Part shown: positions 14,188 to 22,961 of the stretch, piece by piece
Position numbering within the stretch: the stretch's first letter is position 1
Layout of the letters: each line of letters starts with the position of its first letter
NCBI GenBank assembly: GCA_021202555.1
Contig: JAJQCT010000006.1
Location: 1-33,068, forward strand
Origin: Clostridiales bacterium
GTDB taxonomy: Bacteria; Bacillota; Clostridia; Oscillospirales; CAG-272
Length of the DNA stretch: 33,068 nt
Direction: 5' to 3'
The notes under the pieces: model-generated
What the model saw: the letters and a program-made list of their open reading frames with translations, nothing else
Told to the model about the DNA's origin: nothing
Databases searched by the model: none
Program-made: the position numbers and the translations under genes

Positions 14188-16599
14188 ATGAATTACGGTA
14201 AAATGTCAGGCACGCTGTCCCGTTTAACGGAGGGCACGCGCGAATTTGCGGAAACGCTCGCATCAACATACAAAAAAGGCTGCGGCGAGAGCGGAAATGT
14301 CGTTCGCGGCGTATATCTGACCGCAAAGGAGATTGCGGGGCGCGCGGAGCCGCTGCTTTACGCACTTGCAGGCGCGCTTTTGTCCTCAGTTTCCATATTA
14401 GGGGCGGCAGCACCATTCGGAGCGTCGTTTCTTGCGTCGGTTTCGGGCGAGCGAATTATCCTTTCATCCGTTTACGTCGGTACGGTTCTCGGCTCGCTCT
14501 TTACGGGTAATCATATTCTCGCAAATCTCATAATATGCACGCTCGTGTTCGCCTTTCGCCTCTCATCGCCATTTATATTTGAAAATCCCGAATCGCTTTC
14601 GCTGAAAATGGCGTCCTCTCTTGCCGCTGCCCTGCTGTCGGGGGTTTATATCGTCGTTTCCGAGGGAATCGGAATCGGGAGCATTCTTTCGGCTCTTCTG
14701 ATTTGCGCCCTCATGCCCGCTCTTGCGTTTCTTTATTCGGGAGCATGGGAAAAGGAGTCGTCGTCATCGTCGTCGTTTTACCGCGAGGCGGGGGCGGCGG
14801 CACTGGCAATTTCGCTCATAATGCCTTTTCGCGGTGTCACGCTTTTCACGCTTGAAATGTCGCTCATTATTGCGCTCACCGCGTCGCTTTGCTTTATAAA
14901 TCGATACGGCGCACTCAAAGGAATTGTTTTCGCGCTTGCCGCCTCATTCGCGCTTTCGTTCGGCGCCGAATATGACTCGGCTCTCATCCCCATTTTCGCG
15001 ATTTGCGCGGTGATTTACGGGCTTGTGCGCATTTTTTCGCCTTATTTCGGCGTCACCCTCGCCGCGATGTCCTCGATTTCGTGGGCGCTTTACACTTCAG
15101 ATTACCTCTCCGCTCTTAAAATCGCGCCGGAAATAGTCACCTCGTGCGTTCTAATCGCGTTCGGCTCCGCTTTCGGAATCATAACAGAAAAAAAGCGGGC
15201 GGCAAGCGGCGAGATGCCCGACAGCGTTTCGCTCCTGACGGAACGTCTGCGTTCGGAATCGATTTCGGGGCTTCTCGACGCCGAATCGGAGGCTTTGTCG
15301 TCGCTTTCGGATATGCTCTACAGGCTGTCGGACAGGCATACCCGTCCAAGCGCTTACGACGTGCGCGAGGCGGCGTCGGAGGCGAGAATAAAGGTCTGCC
15401 GACACTGCTCACGGCTCGGGCGGTGCATGAACGAGGACGCCTCCACCGCGTCGGAGGCATGGGATACGATGTACCGCACTCTTTATAAAACGGGGTCGCT
15501 TGATGAGGATATGCTCCCCGATTTTATCGCATCCGAATGCAAAAACGGGAAGCTGCTTGCCGAGAGAATGAACGCGGGATTTTCGGCGCTTCTTCGCGGG
15601 CTTGTTGAGGGGGACAAGTTCGAGGTCATGGCGGACGATTACGGCGCCGCGTCCGAAATGCTGCGCGAAACGCTCCTTTCAAAAAGTGCTGACGCGGAAA
15701 TCGACGCCGCACTCTCAAAAAAGCTCACCGACGCATTCGCGGAGGAGAAAATAAAGGCGGAGCGAATATGCATTTTCGGAAAGCGAATCAAAACGGCGTA
15801 TATACAAAATCTTCGGCTCACAGATCTTCATGTCGGCGAGGACGATCTGAGGCGTCTGACATCGCGCGTCTGCGGCGGCGCATTTTCGCCTCCCAAATTT
15901 GAAATTCACGGAAACGGAGTATGCGCGACGCTTAAATCCGAGCGGGCGTTCGCAGCGGACTGCCGCAGCATATGCAAAGCGAAGGAGGACAGCTCCGCCT
16001 GTGGCGACAGCGTAATTTCATTTGAGTGCCGCGACGACAGATACGCCGTGATTTTGTCAGACGGAATGGGGAGCGGCCGCGACGCGGCGCTCACGTCCGG
16101 TATGTGCTGTATGTTTGTCGAGCGTTTAATGTCGTCGGGCTGCTCGTCATCCGTGACGCTTCGCCTCTTAAACTCGATGCTTCGCGCAAGGCGCACGGAA
16201 TGCTCATGCACCGTCGATCTTTGCGAAATCGATCTGATTACGGGTCAAGCCGTATTCATCAAAAGCGGCGCCGCGCCCTCGTTTATAATCCGCGGAGGCA
16301 GTATTTATAAAATTGCCTCGCACACGCTTCCGATTGGAATCATAGCGGCTGCCGACGCCGAGAGAACAGTTATTGACACACTTCCGGGGGACATAATAAT
16401 CATGCTCTCCGACGGCGTAACAAAGGGAGAGGAGGATCCGGCGTGGCTGTACTCGATGATTGAGGAAATCGGCGAGGGCGACCTTGCGGGAATAACGGAG
16501 ATGATACTTCGCGCGGCAAGAGAGCACGGCGCAAAAAACGACGACGCCACCGTATGCGCGATACGGACGTCGCCGTCTGAGAGTTCCCTTTTTGCCTAA
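14188..16599 (+). CDS. spoIIE: Stage II sporulation protein E (PP2C-type phosphatase)
   Basis: SpoIIE dephosphorylates the anti-anti-sigma factor SpoIIAA and so activates sigma-F in the forespore. It also interacts with the division machinery at the polar septum. The 803-residue product matches the family length. ATG at 14188 has CGGAGGA 6 bases upstream. After about 60 soluble residues there is a long multi-helix membrane region (about 60-325). A central domain follows with the cysteine cluster CRHCSRLGRC (404-413) often seen in SpoIIE. The C-terminal PP2C domain has metal-binding motifs LSDGMGSGRD (about 623-632), LSDGVTKGEED (Asp at about 742) and KNDDATV (Asp785, Asp786). All key acidic residues are present. 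It is convergent with the YtvI-like gene, with a 5-base gap. Confidence 0.96.
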   Translation: MNYGKMSGTLSRLTEGTREFAETLASTYKKGCGESGNVVRGVYLTAKEIAGRAEPLLYALAGALLSSVSILGAAAPFGASFLASVSGERIILSSVYVGTVLGSLFTGNHILANLIICTLVFAFRLSSPFIFENPESLSLKMASSLAAALLSGVYIVVSEGIGIGSILSALLICALMPALAFLYSGAWEKESSSSSSFYREAGAAALAISLIMPFRGVTLFTLEMSLIIALTASLCFINRYGALKGIVFALAASFALSFGAEYDSALIPIFAICAVIYGLVRIFSPYFGVTLAAMSSISWALYTSDYLSALKIAPEIVTSCVLIAFGSAFGIITEKKRAASGEMPDSVSLLTERLRSESISGLLDAESEALSSLSDMLYRLSDRHTRPSAYDVREAASEARIKVCRHCSRLGRCMNEDASTASEAWDTMYRTLYKTGSLDEDMLPDFIASECKNGKLLAERMNAGFSALLRGLVEGDKFEVMADDYGAASEMLRETLLSKSADAEIDAALSKKLTDAFAEEKIKAERICIFGKRIKTAYIQNLRLTDLHVGEDDLRRLTSRVCGGAFSPPKFEIHGNGVCATLKSERAFAADCRSICKAKEDSSACGDSVISFECRDDRYAVILSDGMGSGRDAALTSGMCCMFVERLMSSGCSSSVTLRLLNSMLRARRTECSCTVDLCEIDLITGQAVFIKSGAAPSFIIRGGSIYKIASHTLPIGIIAAADAERTVIDTLPGDIIIMLSDGVTKGEEDPAWLYSMIEEIGEGDLAGITEMILRAAREHGAKNDDATVCAIRTSPSESSLFA

Positions 16600-16604
16600 G
16601 ATAG

Positions 16605-17678
16605 TTACTTGAATATGTGTATAATCCCCTTCTGGTTAAGCTCGACTATAATCGCCGCGAATATCGGTACGCCGAAAAGCCCGACCGCGCCAAAAAGCAT
16701 CGAGCCGAAAAACATACAGAATATAGTGACAAGCGGATGAAGCCCGACGTGATGACCGACGATTTTCGGCTCTATAATCTGACGGACAATAAAAACTATA
16801 ACGTAGGTTACGATAAGTCCGACGGCGTAAGCGTATTTTCCCCAGAGTATTTCAATTACCGCCCATGGAATGAGGATTGTCCCCGTTCCGACCACGGGAA
16901 GAATGTCAAATACCGCGATGGCGAGCGAAACCGCAGGGGCGTTGTCGACGCGCATAATAAGCGTCGCAATCAAAAGCTCGACAAACGTAATCGACATAAT
17001 CGTCGCGTATGATTTGATATAGCTGAAAAGAATATCCCTGACGGCGACGCGCACGGCGTCAATCTTTCCGTAAGTCTCGTCTGAAAACTGACGGCGTATG
17101 AAGCCGTATAAAATTTTGTAGTCCGCGGTGAAATAATATGTCGATATTACGCAGAATATGACCTTTACAACAAAGGACGGGAGCGCCGATATAAAGCTCG
17201 ATGCAAATCCGACGGCGAAGCTTGAAAGGCTTGACAAAATAGTGCCTATATTTGATTCGACAGTATCAATAAGCGTCTGAATCGCCGTGGCGAGCTGCGG
17301 GTCGAATTTTTCGGGAAGCTCCGTCAGAAAATCGGATAGCTTATCGAGCGTCGGCGTGACTGTGGAGGAGAAAAATTCAGGAAGATTCGACGCCGCGTTT
17401 TTCAGATACGAATATATACCGACGCAAAGAAGAGTGAGCGCCCCGCCGATTATGATGAAAAAGACGACGGTACATATAATCGATGCGACGCTCCTTTTCA
17501 TGCGGAATTTTTCCGTCAGAAATACGGCGGGACGCCGTATTGCCGCCGCGAAAACATAAGCGATAATAAACGGCATAACAAAGCTGATGGCATATTTGAA
17601 CATGAAATATGTCAAAAACAGCAGCACCGCAGCGTATGCGGCATTTATAAGAAATTTTTTTTGTTTCTCGGTGTTCAC
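16605..17678 (-). CDS. AI-2E family permease, sporulation YtvI-like
   Basis: This 357-residue polytopic membrane protein belongs to the PerM/AI-2E exporter family. Membrane helices alternate with an internal soluble segment (about 90-190) that contains the LDKLSDFLTELPEKF amphipathic stretch. The C-terminal signature VGTGTILIPWAVIEILWGKY and RQIIEPKIVGHHVGLHPL is typical. In spore formers the YtvI branch is linked with sporulation, and the neighbour spoIIE fits that reading. The substrate is unknown. I chose GTG at 17676-17678, with AGAGG 6 bases upstream. A longer form would start at TTG (17718-17720) inside a leader hairpin. A strong promoter is at 17764-17792. Confidence 0.85.
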   Translation of the reverse strand: MNTEKQKKFLINAAYAAVLLFLTYFMFKYAISFVMPFIIAYVFAAAIRRPAVFLTEKFRMKRSVASIICTVVFFIIIGGALTLLCVGIYSYLKNAASNLPEFFSSTVTPTLDKLSDFLTELPEKFDPQLATAIQTLIDTVESNIGTILSSLSSFAVGFASSFISALPSFVVKVIFCVISTYYFTADYKILYGFIRRQFSDETYGKIDAVRVAVRDILFSYIKSYATIMSITFVELLIATLIMRVDNAPAVSLAIAVFDILPVVGTGTILIPWAVIEILWGKYAYAVGLIVTYVIVFIVRQIIEPKIVGHHVGLHPLVTIFCMFFGSMLFGAVGLFGVPIFAAIIVELNQKGIIHIFK

Positions 17679-17703
17679 GTCGCGCCTCTTCAAATTCTTC
17701 CAA

Positions 17704-17746
17704 GCTTTGAATTTATTCAAAGCTTTGCTTTGATTTAATTCAAAGC
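17704..17746 (-). repeat. Two tandem leader hairpins with GCTTTGAA arms
   Basis: 17704-17723 forms an 8-bp stem (GCTTTGAA/TTCAAAGC) with a TTTA loop. 17727-17746 forms a 7-bp stem (GCTTTGA/TCAAAGC) with a 6-base loop. The units are 23 bp apart. They lie in the 5' leader of the YtvI-like gene, between its promoter and the GTG start. The first contains the alternative TTG start. Confidence 0.7.
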
Positions 17747-17763
17747 TTTAATTTTGATATATT

Positions 17764-17792
17764 AGTATACTTTATATTGACGCCTTTGTCAA
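17764..17792 (-). promoter_or_regulatory. Promoter of the YtvI-like gene
   Basis: On the minus strand TTGACA (17787-17792) is followed by a 17-base spacer and TATACT (17764-17769). The predicted transcript begins at about 17757 and carries both leader hairpins. The match is to vegetative sigma-A, not a sporulation sigma factor. Confidence 0.82.
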
Positions 17793-17838
17793 GTAAATAT
17801 TCAATGAAGAAATAAGCCTTGCAATATTTTTCTTCTGC

Positions 17839-18699
17839 TTATCGGGGTCGCCTGACCCCTGCAAGCATTTTGTTTATTTCCGCGCCGATGAGCAGAATAT
17901 ACATTATCATATAAAGCCACAGCATAAGAATCATTATGACGGCAAGACTGCCGTATATATATGACATATTTGAAAAATTGTCTATGAAAATCGAAAATGC
18001 GAGCGAGAAAAGCACCCAGCCCGCAGATGAAACGACGGCTCCCGGAATATGCTCGCGAAAGGCTGAATTTACCGAATTTTTCGGCGCGAACGTGTGAAAA
18101 ACAGCGGCAAAAAACAAAACGAGCATTGCAAAAAACAGCAGCGGCGAGAGCGATACCGTAAAATCGATTAGCGGCGCCGCCGTCGGAAAATTCTCCGAAA
18201 TAAGTGTGCGAAGTGCGGAGCCGAATACGAAAAATACGAGTACTGCCGTTATAATTAAAGTAAACGACGCTGTAAATATAAGGCTCGATATGATTTCCGT
18301 CACCGCACCGCCGCCGTCATGACCGTAAACGGAGCGCACGCCTCGCCTGACCGAGCGTATTCCGCGCGAGGCACTTATAAACATTCCGAGCGCGGAGAGC
18401 GAAAGCGGCGCCGAAATCGGGCGCTCTACCAATGATATAATCTCCGATTTTATTTCCTCGCCTATAACGCTCGGCAGCGCGTCCGCGGCAAGCTCGATAT
18501 ATTCGTAAATTTCATCGGAAATGACGTATCCCGCGACGGTTACAAGCAGCATCAGAAACGGAATTGACGAAAGCATTATGAAAAATGCGGATTCCGCCGC
18601 GTACGCTCCTATCCTGTCGCGCCTGATTGACGCCGCAAACTCAAAGACACGTTTTCTCGCGCGCCCAATCGCTATTATATGGGATGCCTTGCGCTTCAT
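17839..18699 (-). CDS. YihY/BrkB family membrane protein
   Basis: This 286-residue integral membrane protein has about six helices. The family hallmark is visible: the stretch RIGAYAAESAFFIMLSSIPFL near residues 28-48, then GIRSVRRGVRSVYG in the first third, and the late helices of the BrkB fold ending in LYMIMYILLIGAEINK. The family was once called ribonuclease BN by mistake. Its members are of uncertain function, and transport or export has been proposed. ATG at 18697-18699 sits 6 bases after AAGGAGG. An upstream in-frame start is rejected because it lies before this site. It is divergent from the gene at 18870 across about 170 bp. That gap contains an AT-rich stretch with a TATAAT on the plus strand (about 18815-18830) but no clear -35. 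Confidence 0.9.
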   Translation of the reverse strand: MKRKASHIIAIGRARKRVFEFAASIRRDRIGAYAAESAFFIMLSSIPFLMLLVTVAGYVISDEIYEYIELAADALPSVIGEEIKSEIISLVERPISAPLSLSALGMFISASRGIRSVRRGVRSVYGHDGGGAVTEIISSLIFTASFTLIITAVLVFFVFGSALRTLISENFPTAAPLIDFTVSLSPLLFFAMLVLFFAAVFHTFAPKNSVNSAFREHIPGAVVSSAGWVLFSLAFSIFIDNFSNMSYIYGSLAVIMILMLWLYMIMYILLIGAEINKMLAGVRRPR

Positions 18700-18869
18700 T
18701 TTCCCTCCTTGCGCGTTACTGCGCCAAACCCTCGCGCAAAAATAAAAAAACATTTGCTCTGACGAAAAAATTACCGTCTGTACGCCCGCGCATATATATT
18801 TTGTTCACATTTATATTATATAATGATACAGTCATAAAATTTGATTCCTTGCGGGGGCAGTCTGCCGAT

Positions 18870-19688
18870 ATGAAAAAGATAAAAAGCATATATATCGTAG
18901 TTTTGATTTTCTCGATTCTCGCATCAACGATACTTGCTCTTTTGCGCGATATAGCGCTTGTAAACGAATTTGATACGGAGCTTCGATTTTACGAGTCGGA
19001 TTCGTTTCTGCCAAAAGCCTTCGGCATTCTGACCGTCTGGTTTATAGCTGCGATACTTATCTTCTGCATTCTCGAAAAAAAATCAATGTCTATAGTGCGT
19101 CCGTCAAACGAGCCTGCCGCTTCACTGTTTTTGTCATCACTTATTTCGTTCATTCTCGCGGCTTTTTTCGGATTCAATCTGTTTTACGGCGGCGACATGG
19201 GCGTTATTGACACAGCCCTTTTGATTTTTACGCTGCCAGCAGCCTGCTATATGATTTTTAAGTCGTTCGGCGCATTATCCGAAAACATAAAATCCCTGCT
19301 CGGAATCGCGATGGTTCTCTGGTTTTTCTGCCTCGTGCTTTCAGTTTACTTTGAATCGGGAATCGCGATAAACAATCCTAACCGCAAGGTCGAGCTGACC
19401 TATATATGCTTTCTTATGATGTATTTCGTCAATGAATGCAAGTACAAAATAAAAAATCAAAATCCCGAGCGCTATATTTTCTTCGGCTTTTCGTCCGTTA
19501 TAATCGGCGGACTTTATTCCCTGCCGAACGTAATACTTCTGCTTTTCGGTCGCTATCCCGACAGCGCAAGCATTCCGACGGAGATAATACTCTTTCTTTT
19601 GTGGATTTACGTCATTCTTCATATGTGTCTTTTCATGAGGGACATTGACGAGGCGGTCACGGAGGACGAGGCGGAATCAGATTTCTGA
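18870..19688 (+). CDS. Eight-helix membrane protein of unknown function
   Basis: I do not recognise this 272-residue protein. About eight hydrophobic helices cover nearly the whole length, from IYIVVLIFSILASTILALL at 7-25 to IILFLLWIYVILHMCLFM near 240-257. A short acidic tail (EAVTEDEAESDF) follows. No transporter or enzyme motif is evident. The start is uncertain. ATG at 18870 has only a distant GGGGG (13 bases), and an in-frame TTG lies ten codons earlier. It is 39 bp upstream of telA on the same strand and probably shares its transcript. Confidence 0.75.
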   Translation: MKKIKSIYIVVLIFSILASTILALLRDIALVNEFDTELRFYESDSFLPKAFGILTVWFIAAILIFCILEKKSMSIVRPSNEPAASLFLSSLISFILAAFFGFNLFYGGDMGVIDTALLIFTLPAACYMIFKSFGALSENIKSLLGIAMVLWFFCLVLSVYFESGIAINNPNRKVELTYICFLMMYFVNECKYKIKNQNPERYIFFGFSSVIIGGLYSLPNVILLLFGRYPDSASIPTEIILFLLWIYVILHMCLFMRDIDEAVTEDEAESDF

Positions 19689-19727
19689 TTTTTAAATTTA
19701 AATATTAACCATAAGGAGATTTCAATC

Positions 19728-20936
19728 ATGGAAGAAAAAATCTTTGACACAAACGTACCCTCGCTCACGCTTGACGGAGCGACCGCAGCAGCCGCGGCAC
19801 CAAGTGAAAGCGCGGCATCACCGGAGCTTCAGTCGTTCGATGTAAAGGTGAAGGAAGCGGCAGCCGAGGTAATCGATGAATCGATGCTCACCGACGCGGA
19901 AAAAAGGGTGGTTGACGATTTTGTTAAAAAAATTGATATTCGCGACAGCACTGTCGTCATGCAGTACGGCTCGGCGGCGCAGACGAAGGTGTCGCAGTTT
20001 TCGGATTCGACGCTTGAAAAAGTGCGCACGAAGGATCTCGGTGAGATAGGCGATACGATAACAAATCTCGTCAATCAGCTCAAAGGGCTGTCGATTGACG
20101 AGGACGAAAAAGGAATCAAGGGCTTTTTCAAGCGCTCGTCAAACAAGCTGTCCACAATGAAAACAAAATATGAAAAGGCGGAGGTCAACGTCGATTCAAT
20201 CTGCAAGGTTCTTCAGGATCATCAGGTGACACTGCTTCACGACATCGCGACGCTCGACAAGCTTTATGCGACAAACCTCGATTATCAGAAGGAGCTGACG
20301 ATGTACATCATCGCAGGAAAGAAAAAGCTAAAGCTTGAGCGTGAGACGACGCTCAGCGATCTTATGAAAAAGGCGACGGATTCAGGTCTTGCCGAGGACG
20401 CGCAGGCGGCGCGCGACTTTTCAGACCTTTGCGACAGATTTGAGAAAAAGCTCTACGACCTGGAGCTTACGCGGATGATTTCGATACAGATGGCGCCGCA
20501 GATTCGCTTGATTCAGAACAGCGACACGATGATGGTCGAAAAGATTCAGTCAACACTCGTGAACACGATTCCGCTCTGGAAAAGCCAGATGGTCATCGCG
20601 CTCAGTCTCACTCACGCATCGCAGGCAATGGACGCGCAGCGCGAGGTTTCAAACGTCACAAACGAGCTTCTCAAAAAGAACGCAGACGCGCTCAAGACGA
20701 GCACGATAGAGGTCGCGAAGGAATCGGAGCGCGGAATTGTCGATATGGAGACGCTTCGCCACACAAACGAACAGCTTGTTTCAACGCTTGAGGAGGTCAT
20801 ACGCATTCAGGACGACGGACGCGCAAAGCGCCGCGAATCGGAAGCGGAGCTTGCGAAAATCGAAGCGGAGCTCAAGCAGAAGCTGCTCGACATCAATACG
20901 GGAAAGAAAACCGCAGAGAGCGGGGAGCTGAAGTGA
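19728..20936 (+). CDS. telA: Toxic anion resistance protein, TelA family
   Basis: The 402-residue soluble protein has the length and features of the TelA/KlaA/YceH family (PF05816). An N-terminal region rich in Ala, Ser and Glu (about 1-50) precedes a long helical, probably coiled-coil body. That body includes VQYGSAAQTKVSQFSD-like and NVDSICKVLQDHQVTLLHDIATLDKLY stretches. The latter is characteristic of the family. Members are linked to tellurite and cell-envelope stress tolerance, and the biochemical role is unresolved. AAGGAGA lies 6 bases before the ATG. Its stop overlaps the GTG start of the ABC-F gene, so the two are coupled. No Ter stress genes (terZABCDE) are adjacent. Confidence 0.9.
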   Translation: MEEKIFDTNVPSLTLDGATAAAAAPSESAASPELQSFDVKVKEAAAEVIDESMLTDAEKRVVDDFVKKIDIRDSTVVMQYGSAAQTKVSQFSDSTLEKVRTKDLGEIGDTITNLVNQLKGLSIDEDEKGIKGFFKRSSNKLSTMKTKYEKAEVNVDSICKVLQDHQVTLLHDIATLDKLYATNLDYQKELTMYIIAGKKKLKLERETTLSDLMKKATDSGLAEDAQAARDFSDLCDRFEKKLYDLELTRMISIQMAPQIRLIQNSDTMMVEKIQSTLVNTIPLWKSQMVIALSLTHASQAMDAQREVSNVTNELLKKNADALKTSTIEVAKESERGIVDMETLRHTNEQLVSTLEEVIRIQDDGRAKRRESEAELAKIEAELKQKLLDINTGKKTAESGELK

Positions 20937-22849
20937 CGATACTGACCGCGGATTCTCTGACATTCACGTCGGGAATAAAGGTCATAATCGAAAATATCAG
21001 CTTTTCGATAAACGAAGGCGACAGGCTTGGAATTGTCGGCGTAAACGGCAGCGGCAAAACGACGCTTCTGAATCTTATAACGGGAAAGCTTCCGCGAGAC
21101 GGAGGCAGCGTATTCATCGCGCGCGGAAAAAGTGTCGGAATGCTCTCGCAAAATGACGCATTTGAAGCGCGGGATGACTGCGAGGATACGGTTATAGGTC
21201 AGATGTACGGCGCTTTTCCCGAGCTTATCGCCGCCGAAAAGCGGCTTGCGGTACTCGAATCGGAGCTTGCGGTTGTAAGCCCCGATTTTGTCGGTTACGA
21301 CAAAATCGTCAGAGAGCATGACGAGCTGAACAAGTTCTATACCGAAAACGGCGGACTTTATTATAAATCCCGCGCCGCGTCCGTGACCGCAAAGCTCGGA
21401 TTTGACGAGGAGGATCAAAAGCTCCCGATAAGGGCGCTTTCGGGCGGTCAGCGGACGAGGCTTTCGCTTATACGGCTTATTTTATCCGATTATGACATTT
21501 TAATTCTCGACGAGCCGACAAATCACCTTGACATCGATTCGATAACATGGCTTGAGGGATACCTTTCGACGTTCAAAAAGACGCTCATAGTCGTCTCGCA
21601 CGACAGATATTTTCTTGACCGCGTGACTACAAAAACACTTGAAATCGAAAATCATCGCGCCAAGCTTTATTCTGCGCCGTATTCGGGCTATGAGGCACAG
21701 AAAAGGCGCGACAGAGAGGCTCAGGAAAAGCATTATCTGGCGCAGCAGCGTGAAATAAAGCATCAGCTCGACATTATAGAGCAGCAGCGAAGATGGGGTC
21801 AGGAGCGCAATTTCGTGACGATTAAAAGCCGCGAGAGGTATCTTGAGCATATGACTCTCATCGACAGACCCGATAAGCTGCCGAAATCGATAAAATTCAG
21901 GCTCGAGGCGGCAGGTCGAAGCGGAAACGACGTGCTTGACGTATATAGGCTCAAAATGAGATTCGGCGGTAACACGCTCTTTGAAAATCTCTCGTTTTCG
22001 GTAAAGCGCCTCGACAGGCTCTTTATAATCGGCGCGAACGGATGCGGAAAATCAACTCTCGTCAAGCTTCTGACGGGAAAGCTCATGCCCGTTTCCGGCA
22101 GCATCGAGTACGGCTACAACGTGAGCGTCGGATATTACGATCAGGAAAACCAGAATCTTGACGAGAGAAACACCGTAATCGAGGAGCTTTGGGGCGAATA
22201 CCCTTCCCTCACGCAGACGGAGGTGCGAAATACACTCGCGAGATTTCTTTTCGTCGGCGACGACATTGAAAAGCCCGTATCCGTGCTTTCCGGAGGTGAG
22301 AGGGCGCGTCTCACCTTCTGCAAGCTCATTTTATCGAAGGTGAATCTTTTGATTTTAGATGAGCCGACGAATCACCTTGACATTAAATCGCGCGAGGCGC
22401 TCGAGGATGCGCTTTCGGAATTTGAGGGCACGATTATCGCCGTTTCGCACGACAGATATTTCATCAACAAGTTGGCGACGCGAATTTTGCCGCTTTCAAA
22501 CGAAAATTCGGCAATATTTGAGGGCAGGTACGACGAATACACGGCAAAAATCTCGGGCGCGTCAGCCCGCACGTCAAATGATGAAGGTTCCCCGCCGTCG
22601 TCAAACAAGGAGCGCTATCTGACGGCGAAGCGAGATGCAGCGGAGGAAAGAAAGCGCCGCCATGAAAGCGAAAAGCTCGACGCTGAAATCGAGGTCACAG
22701 AGCGGAGCATAGAGGAAAAGAAAGCGGAGCTTTTCGGAGAAGCAGCGTCCGATTATGTGCGCGCGGCGGAGCTTGACACTGAAATATCCGCGCTTGAGGA
22801 CAAGCTTTTGCTGCTTTATGAGAAAAAAGAGGCGAGTATATCCTCTTAA
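20933..22849 (+). CDS. ABC-F family ATPase (YdiF/Uup-like)
   Basis: This soluble tandem ATPase of 638 residues lacks membrane segments, so it is not a transporter. ABC-F proteins act on the ribosome in translation rescue, or in antibiotic protection in some groups. Two nucleotide-binding domains are complete. Domain 1 has GVNGSGKTT at about 36-44, LSGGQRTRLSL and LILDEPTNHLD. Domain 2 has GANGCGKST near 363, LSGGERARLTF and LLILDEPTNHLD. A linker of about 80 residues lies between them. A C-terminal charged coiled coil (about 560-638) resembles Uup and YdiF. The start is GTG at 20933, overlapping the telA stop by 4 bp. A GGGGAG site lies in the telA end. No arm sequence allows a resistance function to be assigned. 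Confidence 0.93.
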   Translation: MTILTADSLTFTSGIKVIIENISFSINEGDRLGIVGVNGSGKTTLLNLITGKLPRDGGSVFIARGKSVGMLSQNDAFEARDDCEDTVIGQMYGAFPELIAAEKRLAVLESELAVVSPDFVGYDKIVREHDELNKFYTENGGLYYKSRAASVTAKLGFDEEDQKLPIRALSGGQRTRLSLIRLILSDYDILILDEPTNHLDIDSITWLEGYLSTFKKTLIVVSHDRYFLDRVTTKTLEIENHRAKLYSAPYSGYEAQKRRDREAQEKHYLAQQREIKHQLDIIEQQRRWGQERNFVTIKSRERYLEHMTLIDRPDKLPKSIKFRLEAAGRSGNDVLDVYRLKMRFGGNTLFENLSFSVKRLDRLFIIGANGCGKSTLVKLLTGKLMPVSGSIEYGYNVSVGYYDQENQNLDERNTVIEELWGEYPSLTQTEVRNTLARFLFVGDDIEKPVSVLSGGERARLTFCKLILSKVNLLILDEPTNHLDIKSREALEDALSEFEGTIIAVSHDRYFINKLATRILPLSNENSAIFEGRYDEYTAKISGASARTSNDEGSPPSSNKERYLTAKRDAAEERKRRHESEKLDAEIEVTERSIEEKKAELFGEAASDYVRAAELDTEISALEDKLLLLYEKKEASISS

Positions 22850-22890
22850 GCTGACCGCTGAATTTTTACCTTCCGCGTAAATAAAATTTA

Positions 22891-22923
22891 TCCCCCGACG
22901 CGACCTTCGGTCGCGTCGGGGGA
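22891..22923. terminator. Strong bidirectional terminator hairpin
   Basis: A perfect 15-bp stem (22891-22905 with 22909-22923, arm TCCCCCGACGCGACC) closes a TTC loop. The AT-rich flank on the minus strand (ATAAATTTTATTTA) gives a fair T-tract, while the plus-strand tail is weaker. It separates the ABC-F gene from the convergent lipoprotein gene. Confidence 0.8.
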
Positions 22924-22961
22924 TAACTCTTTTGCGTTACACGATGATAAAGCCTATCGAT

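Noticed and set aside
17839-17862. GGGGTC/GACCCC hairpin at the end of the BrkB gene considered as a terminator
   Set aside because: The stem is inside the coding sequence and has no T-tract after it in the direction of transcription.
19728-20936. telA considered as part of a tellurite/phage-defence Ter cluster
   Set aside because: None of the terZABCDEF genes or associated helicase or ATP-grasp genes is nearby. Solitary telA is common in Firmicutes.
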